A DNA stretch of 64,000 nucleotides from Macropodus opercularis (Eukaryota; Chordata; Actinopteri; Anabantiformes; Osphronemidae): positions 1,240,001-1,304,000 of the forward strand of contig CM061099.1 of NCBI GenBank assembly GCA_030770545.1, written 5' to 3'. The position numbers were made by a program, and so were the translations under genes. This document shows positions 12,054 through 25,200 of the stretch, piece after piece. Under the pieces are notes generated by a model. It had not been told where the DNA came from, searched no databases, and was given only the letters and a program-made list of their open reading frames with translations. How positions within the stretch are numbered: position 1 is the first letter of the stretch; every line of letters begins with the position of its first letter.

Positions 12054-12213
12054 CACAACAACACTTAAATTACTGGGACGTTTTCTCCTTCTGTAAAAAC
12101 TAAGGTTTAACAATTAGAAAATTAGGTTCACTCAAGCTTCTTTGTGCATCTGCAAAATTTTTATATCAAGTAAAATCTTTAATACAAATGACAAGAAACT
12201 AAATATCCAAGTT

Positions 12214-12219
12214 TTTATT
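12214..12219 (-). terminator. candidate poly(A) signal of nelfcd
   Basis: TTTATT on the plus strand (AATAAA on the coding strand), about 210 bases past the nelfcd stop. A second one at 11991-11996 would make the transcript overlap the ctsz signal. Confidence 0.45.
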
Positions 12220-12426
12220 TTAAAACTGCTTGAAATGACCAAATATAGAAAATCAAATACACAGATGAAAGACAAAAATGTGCAGCTGCATCTTCAGAGG
12301 CTTCACCAAGCGGCTGCTGAGGCAGCAGAAACTCCGTCAAACTGAAAAGTTAATCTTGATGTAACCAGAGGTCACAGACCTGGTCTGTTAGTTCAGTCCC
12401 CAACATAGTCTGTGTCGTCCTCCACG

Positions 12427-15400
12427 TCAGTTGATCATGATGAAGTTCGACTTGCAATGAGCTGAAAAAAAGGAAATGACCGAATACGTGTTAGACCTCA
12501 AAGAGGATCATCACCACAGCGTTTAACGTTTTCAGTCTATGCATGAACGAGGCAAATTTTCAAAACAGCGAGGAATTCTTTCATTAAAGTCCTGAATCAA
12601 ATGTGCTGGTTTAAACGCGACAGACCGATAAACTCCGCGACAGGGTCGTGTTCTCCCTCTGTGCGAATTGTTCCTGCGATGCTGTCGTTCTCCAGGATCG
12701 GCAGGAAGAGCTGAACAAAGTCTGACGTGTAGGGAGGCGCGATCACATCCAGCACCTGTAGGAGGAAACCATGTCAGGGTGGTGAGTAAATGGACTGAGC
12801 CTTTCAGGACTCAACTAAAACTCATTCAAAGAAACCAGGTTGTTCTGAGATCAGAAACCACTGTTACCTCAGTGACAAAGTATCTAATGAGGGAGATGTC
12901 TGTGTTGAGTTTCTCCAGACATTTTCGAATGTAACCGACTACAGGCAGGACGTAGCCACGACTCAGCAGATGAACCATTCGGTCCAGCAGAGTCTTCTTC
13001 AGCTCCAGCTGAGGGGAGATAAGTCAACACAGACTTATGAAGACGTTCAAACTTCTGCTGAAAGGTGAAGGGAGTTGATTCAACACACACCTCCTCCATG
13101 ACGTCCAGCTGCGAGTGCTCCGTCTCAAAGAGCTTAATGAGCAGCTGTAAGACCTGCGGGTGCAGCAGCTGATGACACGTGCAGATCTGCGAGGGAAGCA
13201 AACGCTTCTGTTTAAACCCAACTTCTGTCTGCGGTCATGAATTCAAACTTCAGTCTGGCTGTAACTCTTCACCTCGTCCAGCAGAGCTAAATGAACAGGC
13301 GTGTGGTCGGTCTGCAGCTGGAAGTACCGCGGCTCAGACACCGTCCAGTCGACCCACTTTAACACCCCCATAGCAACAACTGGAAACCTGCACCCACAAA
13401 CCTGGGGTCACTTAACAGCAAGCTACTAGTAAGCGGCAGGCGGCTGGAGCCATGTCTGTCTGTGATCAGAATGACTACAGTCATGAGTGACATTCTATCT
13501 ATGCTCTCACCGGATGCATTGGTACAAAGTACCCAGTTCAGCCACCAGCTCTGTAGCCCCCTTGTTCTCGTTGCAGCACAGGTTGTGAACCGTCTCTATG
13601 GCCTTGGATGTCGATTTCAGCTCGTCTTTATTAATGTTGACTCGTTTGTTCTGAGAACGAAGAGAGGATCGAGGAGAATTAATCTAAATCATATGAGAAC
13701 TAGAAAATACTATGACCGTGAGTTCAAATCATTCAGTATTTGTATCCAACACAGATAAATCAGCAGACTCGTCCTGCACCTTCTTCCACGTCTCAACCAC
13801 GCTGGCAGCATAGGCCAGGATGTGGATGTATTTGTGTTTATGGTCTTGGTTGATCTTTGATCCAGGCTTAAACAGCGACTGCATGAACAGGTCGAGAAAA
13901 GCAGGAACCCTGATCTGAGGAAAACACAAGTAGCGCTGATCAGTCACATCGGTAAATGGAGGCTGTGGCTGCAAATGGGGTCAAAGGTCGTCTGTCCTCA
14001 CCAGCTCTACAGGTGGAGGATCCATGCTACTGAACATCTTGAACAGCACAGTGATATCTGCAGGGTTCAGGGCTCCCTTAGACAACATGGCGCCCAGAGC
14101 CTGGCAGGCTCGAGGGTAGGCTGCAGCTGTACCCAGCGCGAGGGTGATCTGACTGGCATCGTGACCTCTGGGACACAAAGCACGTTGTCAAACCATAACG
14201 TTTGTTATCTCAGTCTCTTTCTTCCGACATCATTACTTTATGCCGTTTAAAAACAGGTTGTTCTCCAAATAAAATGTAGATTTTTGATTAAACTGAGAAA
14301 ACGCCGATCGGTTCACGCACATCGTCAAACTCCAGATGTCTGGTGAGAGACGGGACCGTACCTCTCGTGAGCCGATTTCTGCACCTCTTGCCCGATGCGA
14401 CGTACGGCTGAGCCCCCCTGCTCCTCCTGAGCAAGGATGGACATCATGGCCTGGGCGAAGAGATAGGTGTGCTCGCCGTGACACACCATTTTCTACAGGA
14501 GTCAGATCAGCAGATTAGCACAGAGCAGAATCACGGAAATGAACGAAATATGATCCCCACAGTGCTCCAGGATCCAAGATAACAACGATGGCTTAGGTTT
14601 CATTACATGCAATCAGTTTGCTAATGAGATGAGAGCTCAAAGACACAATCTCTCAATTTCTTCAGACATTACAAAAAAAAAATCAGTTATCACCAGAGCT
14701 AAAATTAGACAATATAATACATTTAATAAATACTGAGTTTTTGAGCCTCACAGCAAATTCTGGCAGGTTCTTCTCCAGGTTCTCTTCTCCTCCATCCAGC
14801 AACGTGGCCAGAGACGTCCTCAGCACCCGAGAGAAAACCTCCAGCTGTTGACACGCTGTGGACACACTGGTGATCTCACCCTGGTAACCTGCATCTGAAA
14901 TGAGCTACACACACAAAAGAGATGATGTCACTGACGGGTCTGCTGCAAATCAGACAACTGCTTAGCTTCGATGTAAAAAAACAAGGCATCAGCGATAGAG
15001 ACACACGAACAGCAACAAAACATGGCCATCACAGGTGAATAAACTCGTTATTCTACCTTCACGGTGAAGTTGAGCATCAGACAGTCTGGGTGAGCCTCTG
15101 CCAGCTTATAGAACAGATCCCTCCACGTGGTGTGTGCGATCATCTGCTCCAGCCAAGCAGGAGTCTACAAACACTGGAGGAGTCAATGCAACGTCCTGCC
15201 TCACGGGTTCAAGCGTCCACTAAAACGCTTCTCAACAACATCTTAATCACATGAAACGATCACGATGTCTTAGCCTGAGGTGTTCAGTGAGAGACAAGTG
15301 GTTCTGTGTACGGTTCGGATCTCACCTCTCCCTCAACGGTGAAAATAGAATCTGCTTTCTGGGGGTCAAAGTGCTTAATCAGGAGACTCTTCAGGTGATT

Positions 15401-16088
15401 TTCTACTCGCTCTTGGACCTGAGCTGGTTCTACACCTGAAGTCAAAACGCAGACATTACACATTACTGGAAAGGTCACCAGCAAAACACCAAGTCATCAC
15501 TGGAGGTGAGACGCAGCCTCTGGTCACCGACCCATCTGGATGAGCCACTCTGCCAGCAGGTTGACGGTCTGAGCCACAGCGGAGTAGTTCTCTGACAGGA
15601 GCTGAATCACGTGTTCGGGGGACCCGCCCGCCTGGAAATACCTGCAACAACAGGGTTGAGCCAACACTTAGACGCCGAACTTTGCTGGAGCGCGGGAACC
15701 AGCTGTGCGCTGCGTCTCCAAGCTCACGTTTTGAGCGTGTTGAAGATCGCCGGCTCCATGATGTAGTCCCTGCTGGAGAACTTCTTCAAACACTGCTCCT
15801 GGATTGTCCCGTCGCTTTGTCCTTCCCCGTAATCGTCGTCCTGAAACGAGTGACACGCGGTTACCTGACGACAACAGTCAACCTGTGCAACAACCGAGCG
15901 GCGGAGACGGAACCATCTCAGTTCGTTGGTTAACCGGAGACCAGAGCCACCGACCTGCCTGCACCAACGCGCTAGACGGCGAAGCTAACGCGGCTAAGTC
16001 ACCCAACGTCAACAGCAACAAGTCGTGAAGTTACCATATTAACGCCGCCTTCCCAGTCTCCGGCGCCGCTGTAATATTCCTCCTCCAT
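12427..16088 (-). CDS. nelfcd: nelfcd, negative elongation factor subunit C/D (TH1-like)
   Basis: Fifteen coding exons, in transcript order: 16035-16088, 15728-15840, 15532-15641, 15326-15435, 15057-15164, 14752-14904, 14362-14492, 14002-14167, 13780-13914, 13511-13650, 13273-13387, 13091-13186, 12868-13008, 12626-12755 and 12427-12461. They give 578 aa in one frame, against 590 for human NELF-C. The protein is all-helical (HEAT-like) and very conserved, for example QVQERVENHLKSLLIKHF, TPAWLEQMIAHTTWRDLF and HKYIHILAYAASVVETW. It ends in HCKSNFIMIN. Family role: a nuclear scaffold that binds NELF-A and NELF-B and holds RNA polymerase II in promoter-proximal pausing. The ATG used here (MEEEYYSGAGDWE) aligns with the internal start that makes human NELF-D, and no nearby upstream in-frame ATG was seen. 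The promoter side is CpG-rich. Confidence 0.96.
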
Positions 16089-16270
16089 GCTGACGGGAGC
16101 GAAGTAGAGATCTCCCCGCTGTGGCTTACAAATCTGAACGGGACGGTTTCACTGCGGGCAGCAGCTGAACAGGCTGTTAGCCACCAAGCTAACAACAACC
16201 GGAGAAAATGGCGAGGCGCTAACGACAGGCCACGCCCACCTCACGATGAGGGGGAGGGGCCGCGTTTAGA
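16089..16270 (-). promoter_or_regulatory. nelfcd promoter region
   Basis: A GC-rich, CpG-containing stretch sits directly upstream of the nelfcd ATG, with GC-box-like GGGGAGGGGCC at about 16251-16261 and an AAAATGGCG (YY1-like) motif on the plus strand at 16205-16213. There is no TATA box. Assignment rests on position and composition. Confidence 0.45.
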
Positions 16271-17988
16271 CGGACAGGCACAACACAAACAAACTGACGA
16301 CTGGTATATTAAAAACACGCGTGACGTCACAGGACGGGAAATTCAAACTAACACAAAGAGACTGACAATAAGGATGAAGGACAAACAATGACTACACACA
16401 AAGATACTTTTCCTTCATCTGTCCATCTACACACTGAAGTATTATAGGAATTAAAAACCCACCACGTAGCTGTGAGGAGCAGCAGGTGGTCAACGAGTTC
16501 AGGATGTGAAATTACACTGTTTAGTATTTACATACATTAATGAAACGAAGGAGAACGAAGCCAGTTTTACTGCACAGCTGTGCAAACAACGAACCTGAAG
16601 GAAATCTGCTTGAAAGTAGGAAGTAACGGCTCTGAAACCAAGAATTTAAACTGTTGGCGCCTAAATACTTCACAGGAGATGTGAAGTGAATATTTTACTT
16701 ATGCTCCACTAGAGAAACGTTTACAGGCCTTTAATTCCTCTGGATTTTTTTTATTTCTGCAGTTCAGGAGATTTGTGTCCGTTTTTCTTTTACTTACACC
16801 AAACAGAACAATGGCTTAAAGTTCAGCTACACGAAACACAAATGATCCAACTCAGCAGCTTTTGAAACTCTGAGCCATGTGATGACACATATTTCACTTA
16901 TATCATAAACGATTCAAAGTGTACCAACATTTTGTCCATAAATATTTGGACTCTTTGCAGCTTATATAGCAGATCTGACTTTGAGTCGGCCCCAGGTTTA
17001 CTCTTAGCGTCAGAAACATTAAGTGTGTTGAAAAACCGAACTTCAGTTCTCAGCACCAACAGGAATCCAGACATTTGAGAACAAACGTTTTTATTTTATA
17101 CTGCAAACTGCAACATTTTAATTATATTATTTACCCAAAGGAGCAGAAAAAGGTCATATACCCGTGGCAAACAAATCTAAGTCCAACACAGTATTTTCAT
17201 TCTAAACCATGAAGGGGAAAATTCACCCTAAAACAAAACCTACATTCCTTTAATGTCGGACAGTTCATTCTTGCTTTGTGAAACAAAGTCTCTCCCAAAA
17301 CCAGGAACAGATCCAGGGCTCGTCTCTCTCCTCCGCAGACAGCGCAAAAGGAACATGTGACTTCATGCCAAAGCCAGTGATGTTCTAAGGGACATGGGCT
17401 AATATTCAGGTGCAAACCTTTTGGAACAACACGCTCATAGTCATGGCTCTGTTTGTTTAAACTGAACAGTGTATTATCACAGGATCTATAAAGTGAGTTC
17501 TTCTGGGTCTTTTGTTTCAAGAAGGCTTCTATCAAATCATGTCTGAGCTCAAATATAGCTCAGGTGAAAACTGAACCTCAATTAATCTGTTCAGTTATTG
17601 CTTAGATAAATAATATTTATTCTGCAAGAGAAAGTTTCACATTGTTCAGATGCATGTAAAAAACAGTTCTAAAAGGTTGTCAAATTGACTTTTTTGGTTG
17701 AAAAATCCCTGCCCTGTTGGTTCTTGAAACATCTGGCCTTTCTTTTTTTTTTTTTTTTTTTTAACATCTGCATCATCAGGTCTTGGAACGTTTCAGAAAC
17801 AATTAGTTGACTGACTAAAAAGCAGCCACGCGAAGAGAACAGTGACAGAAGTCTTTTGCAAATCTGGGAAAGAAGTAAATAGCACCATCTTCACTAAGGG
17901 CAAGCCAGAAGGAAAAGGAGGCACAGGCCAGAGTCCAGGTGTGCACGTCAGTGCGGCAGCTTGCAACTGAAGCGCTGATCCTTCAAAG
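16271..17988. other. spacer and kdm5b 3' UTR
   Basis: AT-rich DNA between the nelfcd promoter and the kdm5b stop. The right 0.4 to 0.9 kb is presumably kdm5b 3' UTR (candidate signals 17616-17621 and 17090-17095 on the minus strand). A run of 20 T lies at 17743-17762. No convincing coding exon was seen. Confidence 0.6.
17090..17095 (-). terminator. candidate poly(A) signal of kdm5b
   Basis: AATAAA on the coding strand about 900 bases past the stop. An earlier hexamer at 17616-17621 is an alternative that would give a 3' UTR of about 370 bases. Confidence 0.4.
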
Positions 17989-20900
17989 TCACTTCTTAGC
18001 CTTCAATCTCCTCTCGTAGCCGTCGTAGTCCGGCTGTGTGCAGCTTATGCAAACATAGTCCTCCCGCTCTGCTCGTTCAGCGGATAGTCCCACACAGACC
18101 TGGTGGAACCACTGGTTACAGCTGCCGTCACACTGGACCCAGTTGACCTGAACAGCCAGCGAGCAAACGCGAAACCCAAAGGTAAATATGTTTACAGGAG
18201 CAGAACAATAACTAAATTAGTAAGTCAAGGTCACTGACGTGGGCATAATATAAGCACTAAAAGACAAACCTCATCGCCCTCTGGCTCTCTGCACCACGGT
18301 GCGGCACACAGCGAGAAGTCCTCCTCAGAGTCCGACTGGGCCGGGTCAGACGCCGTGTGTGTCGGAGAGGACGACGTCCTGTTGGCCTCTTCGCTCCTTT
18401 CTCTGTTTTTCTTGGACTTCTTGCGACTCTTCTTGGGCTTGTCACTGTGCTGAGAGTCTGAGCTGTCTTTACGCCGTTTGGTCCTTTTGCTCTGACCGTT
18501 CGCTTCCTTTTTGACACCAGAAACTCCGTTCTGCACAAATACATTACACACATCAACAAGTACTAACCAAATATAAATTCGTTTCACAGGTCAACGTTAC
18601 CGTAAGCGTCTCTACCTTGTTGTGGTTGGGGCTCCTTCTTGGAGACTCTTGGTCCTGGTCGACGTTGCTGCCAGACGAGGGACTACGTGAGGGAAGGGGG
18701 TCCACTTTGTACAGCACGTATCTGTACAGCTGCTCAGTCTCAGGCAAAGTGACTTGTAGCAAAAATCCCTCAACCATCAGCTCCTCCAGCTCAGGCCCCA
18801 GTCCTGTAACGGAGGGAAGAAGATTAGAGGTGAGGGGAAAAAAGATGAAATGAAAGCAGTGCAAAGGCAAAATGTTGAGTTAATACGGACCCTGGAGTGG
18901 AACAGATTGGTGCTCTGTATAAAATGATGAATGTCCATTCATTTCCTGAGTCAGATGTGATGATATTCTGTGTCCAACTCTCCCCTGTTGCGACACACAA
19001 CAAACTTGAATAAACCTGAGAAATCTATACAGCAAACAGAACGTAACAGTAGGTCACAGCAACAAGGCGGCTCAGTGTATGAGCGCTGACCGTTTTCGAC
19101 GCCTTCTCCAGGACCCCGTCTGTGCAGGCCTGCTGGACCCTGTGCTGCCATCGCACCGTTCTCTCGATGAGGAAGCGCAGCGCATCTCCTTCTGGCAGGC
19201 GAACACGAATCCTCTGGAGAGAAGCCAGCAGGGGCAGGACCTTGTCAAGAGGTGGTTTTCTCGAACGCAGACAGAGAGGGCACAGCCAGGCTTGGCCGTA
19301 CTCGAGGCCTGCGGTTGTTTCCACGCAGCCTGAGTGGAAGAGTTCTCGACACAGCTCACACTGCACCATAGCTCCCGATGGGCCCTTCTGGCAAACACAA
19401 GCACTAAGCGTACAACAGTCCTCAGCAGAAAGGAACTTGGACTCATTTGAAGCACGCAGAGCCAACAGGATCTCCATCTCCCTGTGGCGGACTTCGGCGA
19501 GTGTGCTCATCTGTGACGAGAGCAAACCAAAAGTATTTTCAGCCACATTATCAATCGCAGTAATTAGCTACAACTGCCAGAAGACTGTCGGGCAACACTG
19601 GCTATAAATAAGTTCTCTGGTGTATTTAAAAGTCAGTTTTACTGGATTCCATGTCACTCACAGCAGAGGCAGAGTCCTTGCTCTCAGACAGAGCCCTCTC
19701 CACGTCACACACAGACTCCAGCTTTGAGGAAACCTTTTTGCTGAACTGTGGGGACTCTTGTCCTTTTTTAGATCGTGACTTCTGATGTCCGTTCCCTAGG
19801 TCACATCTTGGGCAGAGGACCTAAACACAAACATCATTGTTTGGTTCAAGATGTACATGTGAGATGAAAACACAAATGTAATGTCATGATTTACCTCAAG
19901 GAGAGAGAAAGGAGAGTTTTTCAGTAGGAACGTCTTTGCTGCGCTCTCCTTCCAGATCTGAACGTCACTGATCAGAGCCTCCAATCGACTCAGATGGTCA
20001 AGCCTTACAGGGATGCCCTCTGCTCTGAGAACCAGCTCAGAGAGGTTGTCCAGCACAGGAATACGTCCCCCAATCTGCAAACACACGACATTCATACTTC
20101 ACGCCATCACTGGCCATGCGCCTGCTCTAGAAACGCTCTGGCTTCGGCTGGAGTGTATTTTACCTGGAGCGATTCGGCTTCATGCAGCCATTTTCTGGCC
20201 TTGGCGACGATGTCCTTCAGCTGCAGACAGTTGGGCAGATAAGCAGGGATGTTTGCTACTTCTTGTAGAGCAGTGTCAAGCGTTTCCAAGCTGTGATGTG
20301 GTCTGTGGAGACAAGTTTTAGTTCATGACAACAAATTTCATAATATTCAGACACAATCAAGCCTTGTATGTTCACACTGTAAATGCAACATGAAATATAT
20401 TAAACTCTTACCTTCACATGTGTATACATGGTTTCAGTTCACATTTTACTACAGGCTACTGTACTATAGACTGAGTGGCCAAGTGAAAAGTCTCAGGACT
20501 CAAAAGCTACAGGAACTAAAGGTTAATAGACACAAACGTCACACGGTTCGTACCTGGCCTCCATGAGGCTGAGCACCTTCTCCTCCCACTGCTCCGACAC
20601 CGTCAACAGCTCCTGCAGACGTGCCATGGCTCTTTCTACGGAGCTGTGTGGAGCCAGTCCCACTCCCTGGTCTATCAGCCTCCTCATGGTGTCCAGACAG
20701 AGGCTGTCCGGCCGGCTGCTGGCTTGCTGCACGGCCTCCAGCCAGCGAGCCTGCTCAAGTCTCTCTCTCAGCAGGAGCAGTTGTGGCAGCTCCACATCCA
20801 GCCCCAGACTGACATCAAGAAGCTCCTGCAGCTCCAGTGCACTGGGAGACTCATCACACAGCAGACGTTCGCTGCGCTGCTGGAAGTCATCCACCCGGGT

Positions 20901-22263
20901 CAACAAGTCCTGAAGCGTATACAGAACTGATTAGGACCAAACGTAAACCAGGAAAAACACTAATGTTGTCAGCAACTGCACATCACGTGTCTGGTTTTGA
21001 ACTTTCTTCGACTTCAAACGCATGCACTACTCTAATGCAAGCGCACCGACCTTCAGTAAAGGAGCCTGTCGGATGTTACACGGCAGGTTGTCCAACTGTC
21101 GGACAAAGCACCTCAGCTCCTCCACAGTCAGTTCGTTCTGGTTTTGAGACTTTCCTCCTCCCGAGCGATATCTGAACCACAAAGGGAAACTGCTTAACAG
21201 ACAAGTCGGATTTTTCGTTCTTTTTTTTGGTCTTGAGGAGTAAAGTTGTTATTTCATTTCACAATCACTTTCACATTTGATGCTGGGAAACAACACAGTA
21301 CCTCGTCTGCCTCTTCCCATTAAGAAGCTGCTGGGCCATCACAGCAACTTTGTCAGCGTCTGTCGTGACCGTTCGTAGCTGATCCAGGAGGCTGGTTTTT
21401 GGGAAGGTCTTTGATTCTGCCTGCTCCACCAGACTGTGAAGCTCTTCCAGCCCTGTGAGGAAGTAATATAATACAGTGTGACGCTACTAAAAACACAGGA
21501 TGTTTTATAGATTTAGATTTTTCTTCTGACCTCTTTTTTTATTTCCTTTGTTCTCAAGGATCTCCTGAACGTTACAGACCCAGTCTGTATAGGACTCTGC
21601 TCGTAGCTTTACTGTCATCATGGTAGGATACAAGTCCTCCAGTGTAAACTTGTAACTGCAAGAAAAGAAAAGACAAAACAAAATTCATATCATTCTTAAT
21701 ATTCCTGAATTTCTGGGGTAAAATGTGTCAGTAAAAGCAGCACATTACAATAAGCTGTAATCTTGGTTAGTGGTCAGTTTAAAGTAGTCGTAATGCAGAA
21801 ATGGCATTTAAGTAAAAAAACAGGATCCTTTCATGACAGCATTTGAATTAGCACAAAGCTCATCTGATACTGATATTCTCTGATTTAAAAAAAGTCAAAT
21901 TCATGTGGACAGATGTTTGGTTGATGAAAACTCACTTGAGCATAAGGCTGCTGTAGGGACAGGAACATAAGTCCTGGGCGTGGTACAGACAAACCACCTT
22001 GTTGGGGCTGCAGGCACAGGTGATCCCTGACAGGTAGCAGGTGGTCCGACACTTGAAGCACTGTCGATCCTCGTCTGGGAGCATCTCATAATCAACTTGG
22101 CGTGATTGCACCACACCCTGGGGACATAAAGTCACAGTCGTTAGAGCTGCGGGGAGACAAAGGAGCCTCGTGTGACAGCTGTGCAGACAAAGAACGTCAC
22201 CTCATCTAAATCTTCAATTATGATGAACATAAAAATTCTGTTCTGTATTCAGGAGAACACGTC

Positions 22264-22298
<35 letters not shown>

Positions 22299-25200
22299 GC
22301 AGCTCTGCCGTCCAGGTCCCACATGAGCTAATACTAACTAAAAATAGACGAGTTTACAGAAAAACCCGCAATAGACACAAACTTAATGTTGTTGTGATTT
22401 TAAGTAAAAATAAACATTTTCTGACCATTTTCTTGACTTTGTGCCTCAGGTCCTCTTCTTCCTGGATCATGGTGGTCAGTTCTTTGTGAACGGCTGTCGA
22501 CAGGTCGACATCCAGCATGTCTGCTCTGAAGGCCATGTTACAAATCATCTCATCGTGGGAGAAGACGCAGTATCTGCTCAGCCCGCGATAATGTTCCACA
22601 CAGCTACGACCAATGGGCATCTGAAATCAAACGAACGCCATCTAAACATGCAGACCCACAAACAGACCGCTATTCAAAAGGCCATTGTTTGAATGAGGTA
22701 ATTTCTCACCCAGTCTAATGTACAGAAGTTCACCGCTTCAGCAAAGTTGAAACCCTGGTTGAAGCCACTGTGGTAAGCCCTGGGGAAAGTGATGACAAAC
22801 TCGCCTGCACACTGGTTGGTGCGATAGATCTAATAAAAAGGAAGAAAACACGTCTAGCGTCCTCACGTCTACACGCCAGGATTCACGTCATTTTGAAGGC
22901 TGAGCTTGTTACCGGGACGCCGTTGTTCATCAGCGTGTTGGGATTCATGATGGTGACCAGCTGGTGAAGCAGGTCGGGCTGGGACTCAAACAGCTCAGGG
23001 GCCAGTCTCTTCATGACTGACTCGAGGTGCTCAGCAGCATAACCAGGGGCCCCGTACCACGTCTTCGGCTCGCCCCTGCACACACAGTCAAAGCCTTCAA
23101 TCCCACATCAGCTAAAAGTGATCAAACACGAGAGAAGCGAAATGTTGTTTTGCACAACATTTCAGTAATGTGTAACTTTAGAGACTTTGGTATGTTTACA
23201 ACATTGTCAGAAAGTAAACTGTTCATAGCGCAAGAAATCTGATCTCACTCATCTCATATTCCCCTGCTTTATTCATGTAAGGGTAGAAATGACAAAGCTA
23301 GAGCCAAAAAAACAACCAAAAAGCCAAAGATGGATTAAAAAGGTCTGTACTAGAGCAGAATGGGACATGAAGCTTATGACCATGATGTCAGACCCCTCCC
23401 CCCTACAGATGGGTTTAATGGGATAAAGGACCTCCTGTGGCTCTTTGTGGGGCATTGATCAGTCACTGGCTGAATGCGCTGCTCTGTCTGGTCAGCACAT
23501 CAAGGAGTAGGTGGCAAGAACATGTAGGAAACAGTGTTTAGAGGGTTTTACCAGTGAAGATAGTTAATGGAGTAGCTCCAGTGGTCTTCAATGTGCCAGC
23601 AGAAGGAAGAGAAGCACATGCCCACATACAGCCAGGGTAACTTCATCCCACAGATGTCAGCCGTAACGTGAGTCAGCACAGAGGCGTCCAGCACCGGCAT
23701 GTTGTTCAGGTTCCAGCCGCTGCTCAGGTAATGCTGCAGGTCAGAGACAGGCGTCAACCCTTACTAATAAAACTGATCACATCTAAAAACAACCACGACC
23801 ATTTATATTCTTCAAAAGGCTCGAGAAAAACGTTTACGTCAATCGAAAACACGCGAAGTACCTCGTCCTCAGGACAAACTTCAAAATGGCCGTTTTTCAC
23901 GGGGAAGCCACTGCCAAACTCCTTGGAAGCGATGTCTGCTCCGTACTCTACAGTAACATCCTCCTCGATGGTGCTGACCAGACGCCAGAACTCCTTCTCC
24001 ACCAACTCAGTTGGAACCATCTGAAATAGACAAACAGCTTAACATGACCTAGATGCTAACAGTTAACTAAGCTCTAACCTCTGCCTTCATTAAGCGCAGC
24101 CCCCAGGACGTGGCTGAGTGCAGCAGGGTGAAACGACGTCTGATAAGACAAACAGGACTCTCTCCAAGTGTGTGATCAAAGCTATGCTTTGTTCCAGACC
24201 AGAGTCATGAAACCAAGACACAGAGCCGCAAGCGTCACAAAACCTTTTTGTACTTAAAAAAAAAAAAAAAAAAAAAGGAAACTTTTCAGCATTTTGTTAA
24301 AGATTTGGTGCCAATAGAAATAAGACATAATATTTATAGATGATTGGCTGTAAACAGTTCTATGTTGCTAAATATTAAAAAACAGAAAAAAGCTAAACAC
24401 AAATTGCTTGGACGACCTTAACAGATTCCAGTAAACCATCCATCCAAGCCATCATTTCACCCAGTGAAGCAGAATCGTCCAATACTGATCAACTGAAGAG
24501 AAAAGCTGCCCGTACTCACATGAACTGGCATGTTGAAGTAATCAGATTTGAAGGAGTCAGCCATGTCGCCAAAAGCTTGGAGAGTGTAGCACCTGCTGGC
24601 CTGCTCAAAGCCAAAAGCGACAGGAGGTTTACCACACTCCTGGAAGAAACACGAATAAAAGGAAACACTCAAATTAACTGCTCTGATCGGTTCCGTATTA
24701 ACGGATCGGACTGTGGTTTATTCTCTTGCTCCCATCAGAGCATCTCGTCAGGCTTCGGCTCCCTGGGGGAGACCGTCCGACTCACCTGAGCCAGGCACTT
24801 GGGGCACCTCCAGTCGCCTTTGGGAACTTCGTGGAGGGGTGGGATCAGGCAGAAGATGTGATAGCTGTCATCACAGCCATCACACAGCAGGAGGCGGTCC
24901 TCAGCACTTCCACTGCCACACACCAGGCACATGTACTGGTCCACCTGAGTGGTCACAAACACGAGAGCTGCCTTGGTTCTGTGCAACTATGATGTGTGTA
25001 ATACAGACAGCTGATGATAACCAACGGACACATCTATATTATACAACGTTCTGATGTAAATCATTATTTCATTAAAAACAAATCAACGTACTTTATTCCC
25101 AGAGGTGTTTATTCCATTTAATACGATTTCCTCCTGTTTTATTGAAATCTCATGCTCAGCGGGCTCTGGTTTTATCTCGGTGATTCCCAATCTCACTGAA

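Larger units (their letters stand above)
11679..12426. other. convergent spacer between ctsz and nelfcd
   Basis: About 750 bases of AT-rich DNA hold the 3' ends of two converging genes. A ctsz poly(A) signal (AATAAA 12048-12053) and nelfcd signals on the other strand (12214-12219 and 11991-11996) lie within 230 bases, so the 3' UTRs may touch or overlap. No coding exon is seen. Confidence 0.6.

Noticed and set aside
17743..17762. Run of 20 T as evidence of a retroposed sequence
   Set aside because: No retrogene or SINE body and no target-site duplication could be recognised next to it; treated as a simple repeat in spacer or kdm5b 3' UTR.
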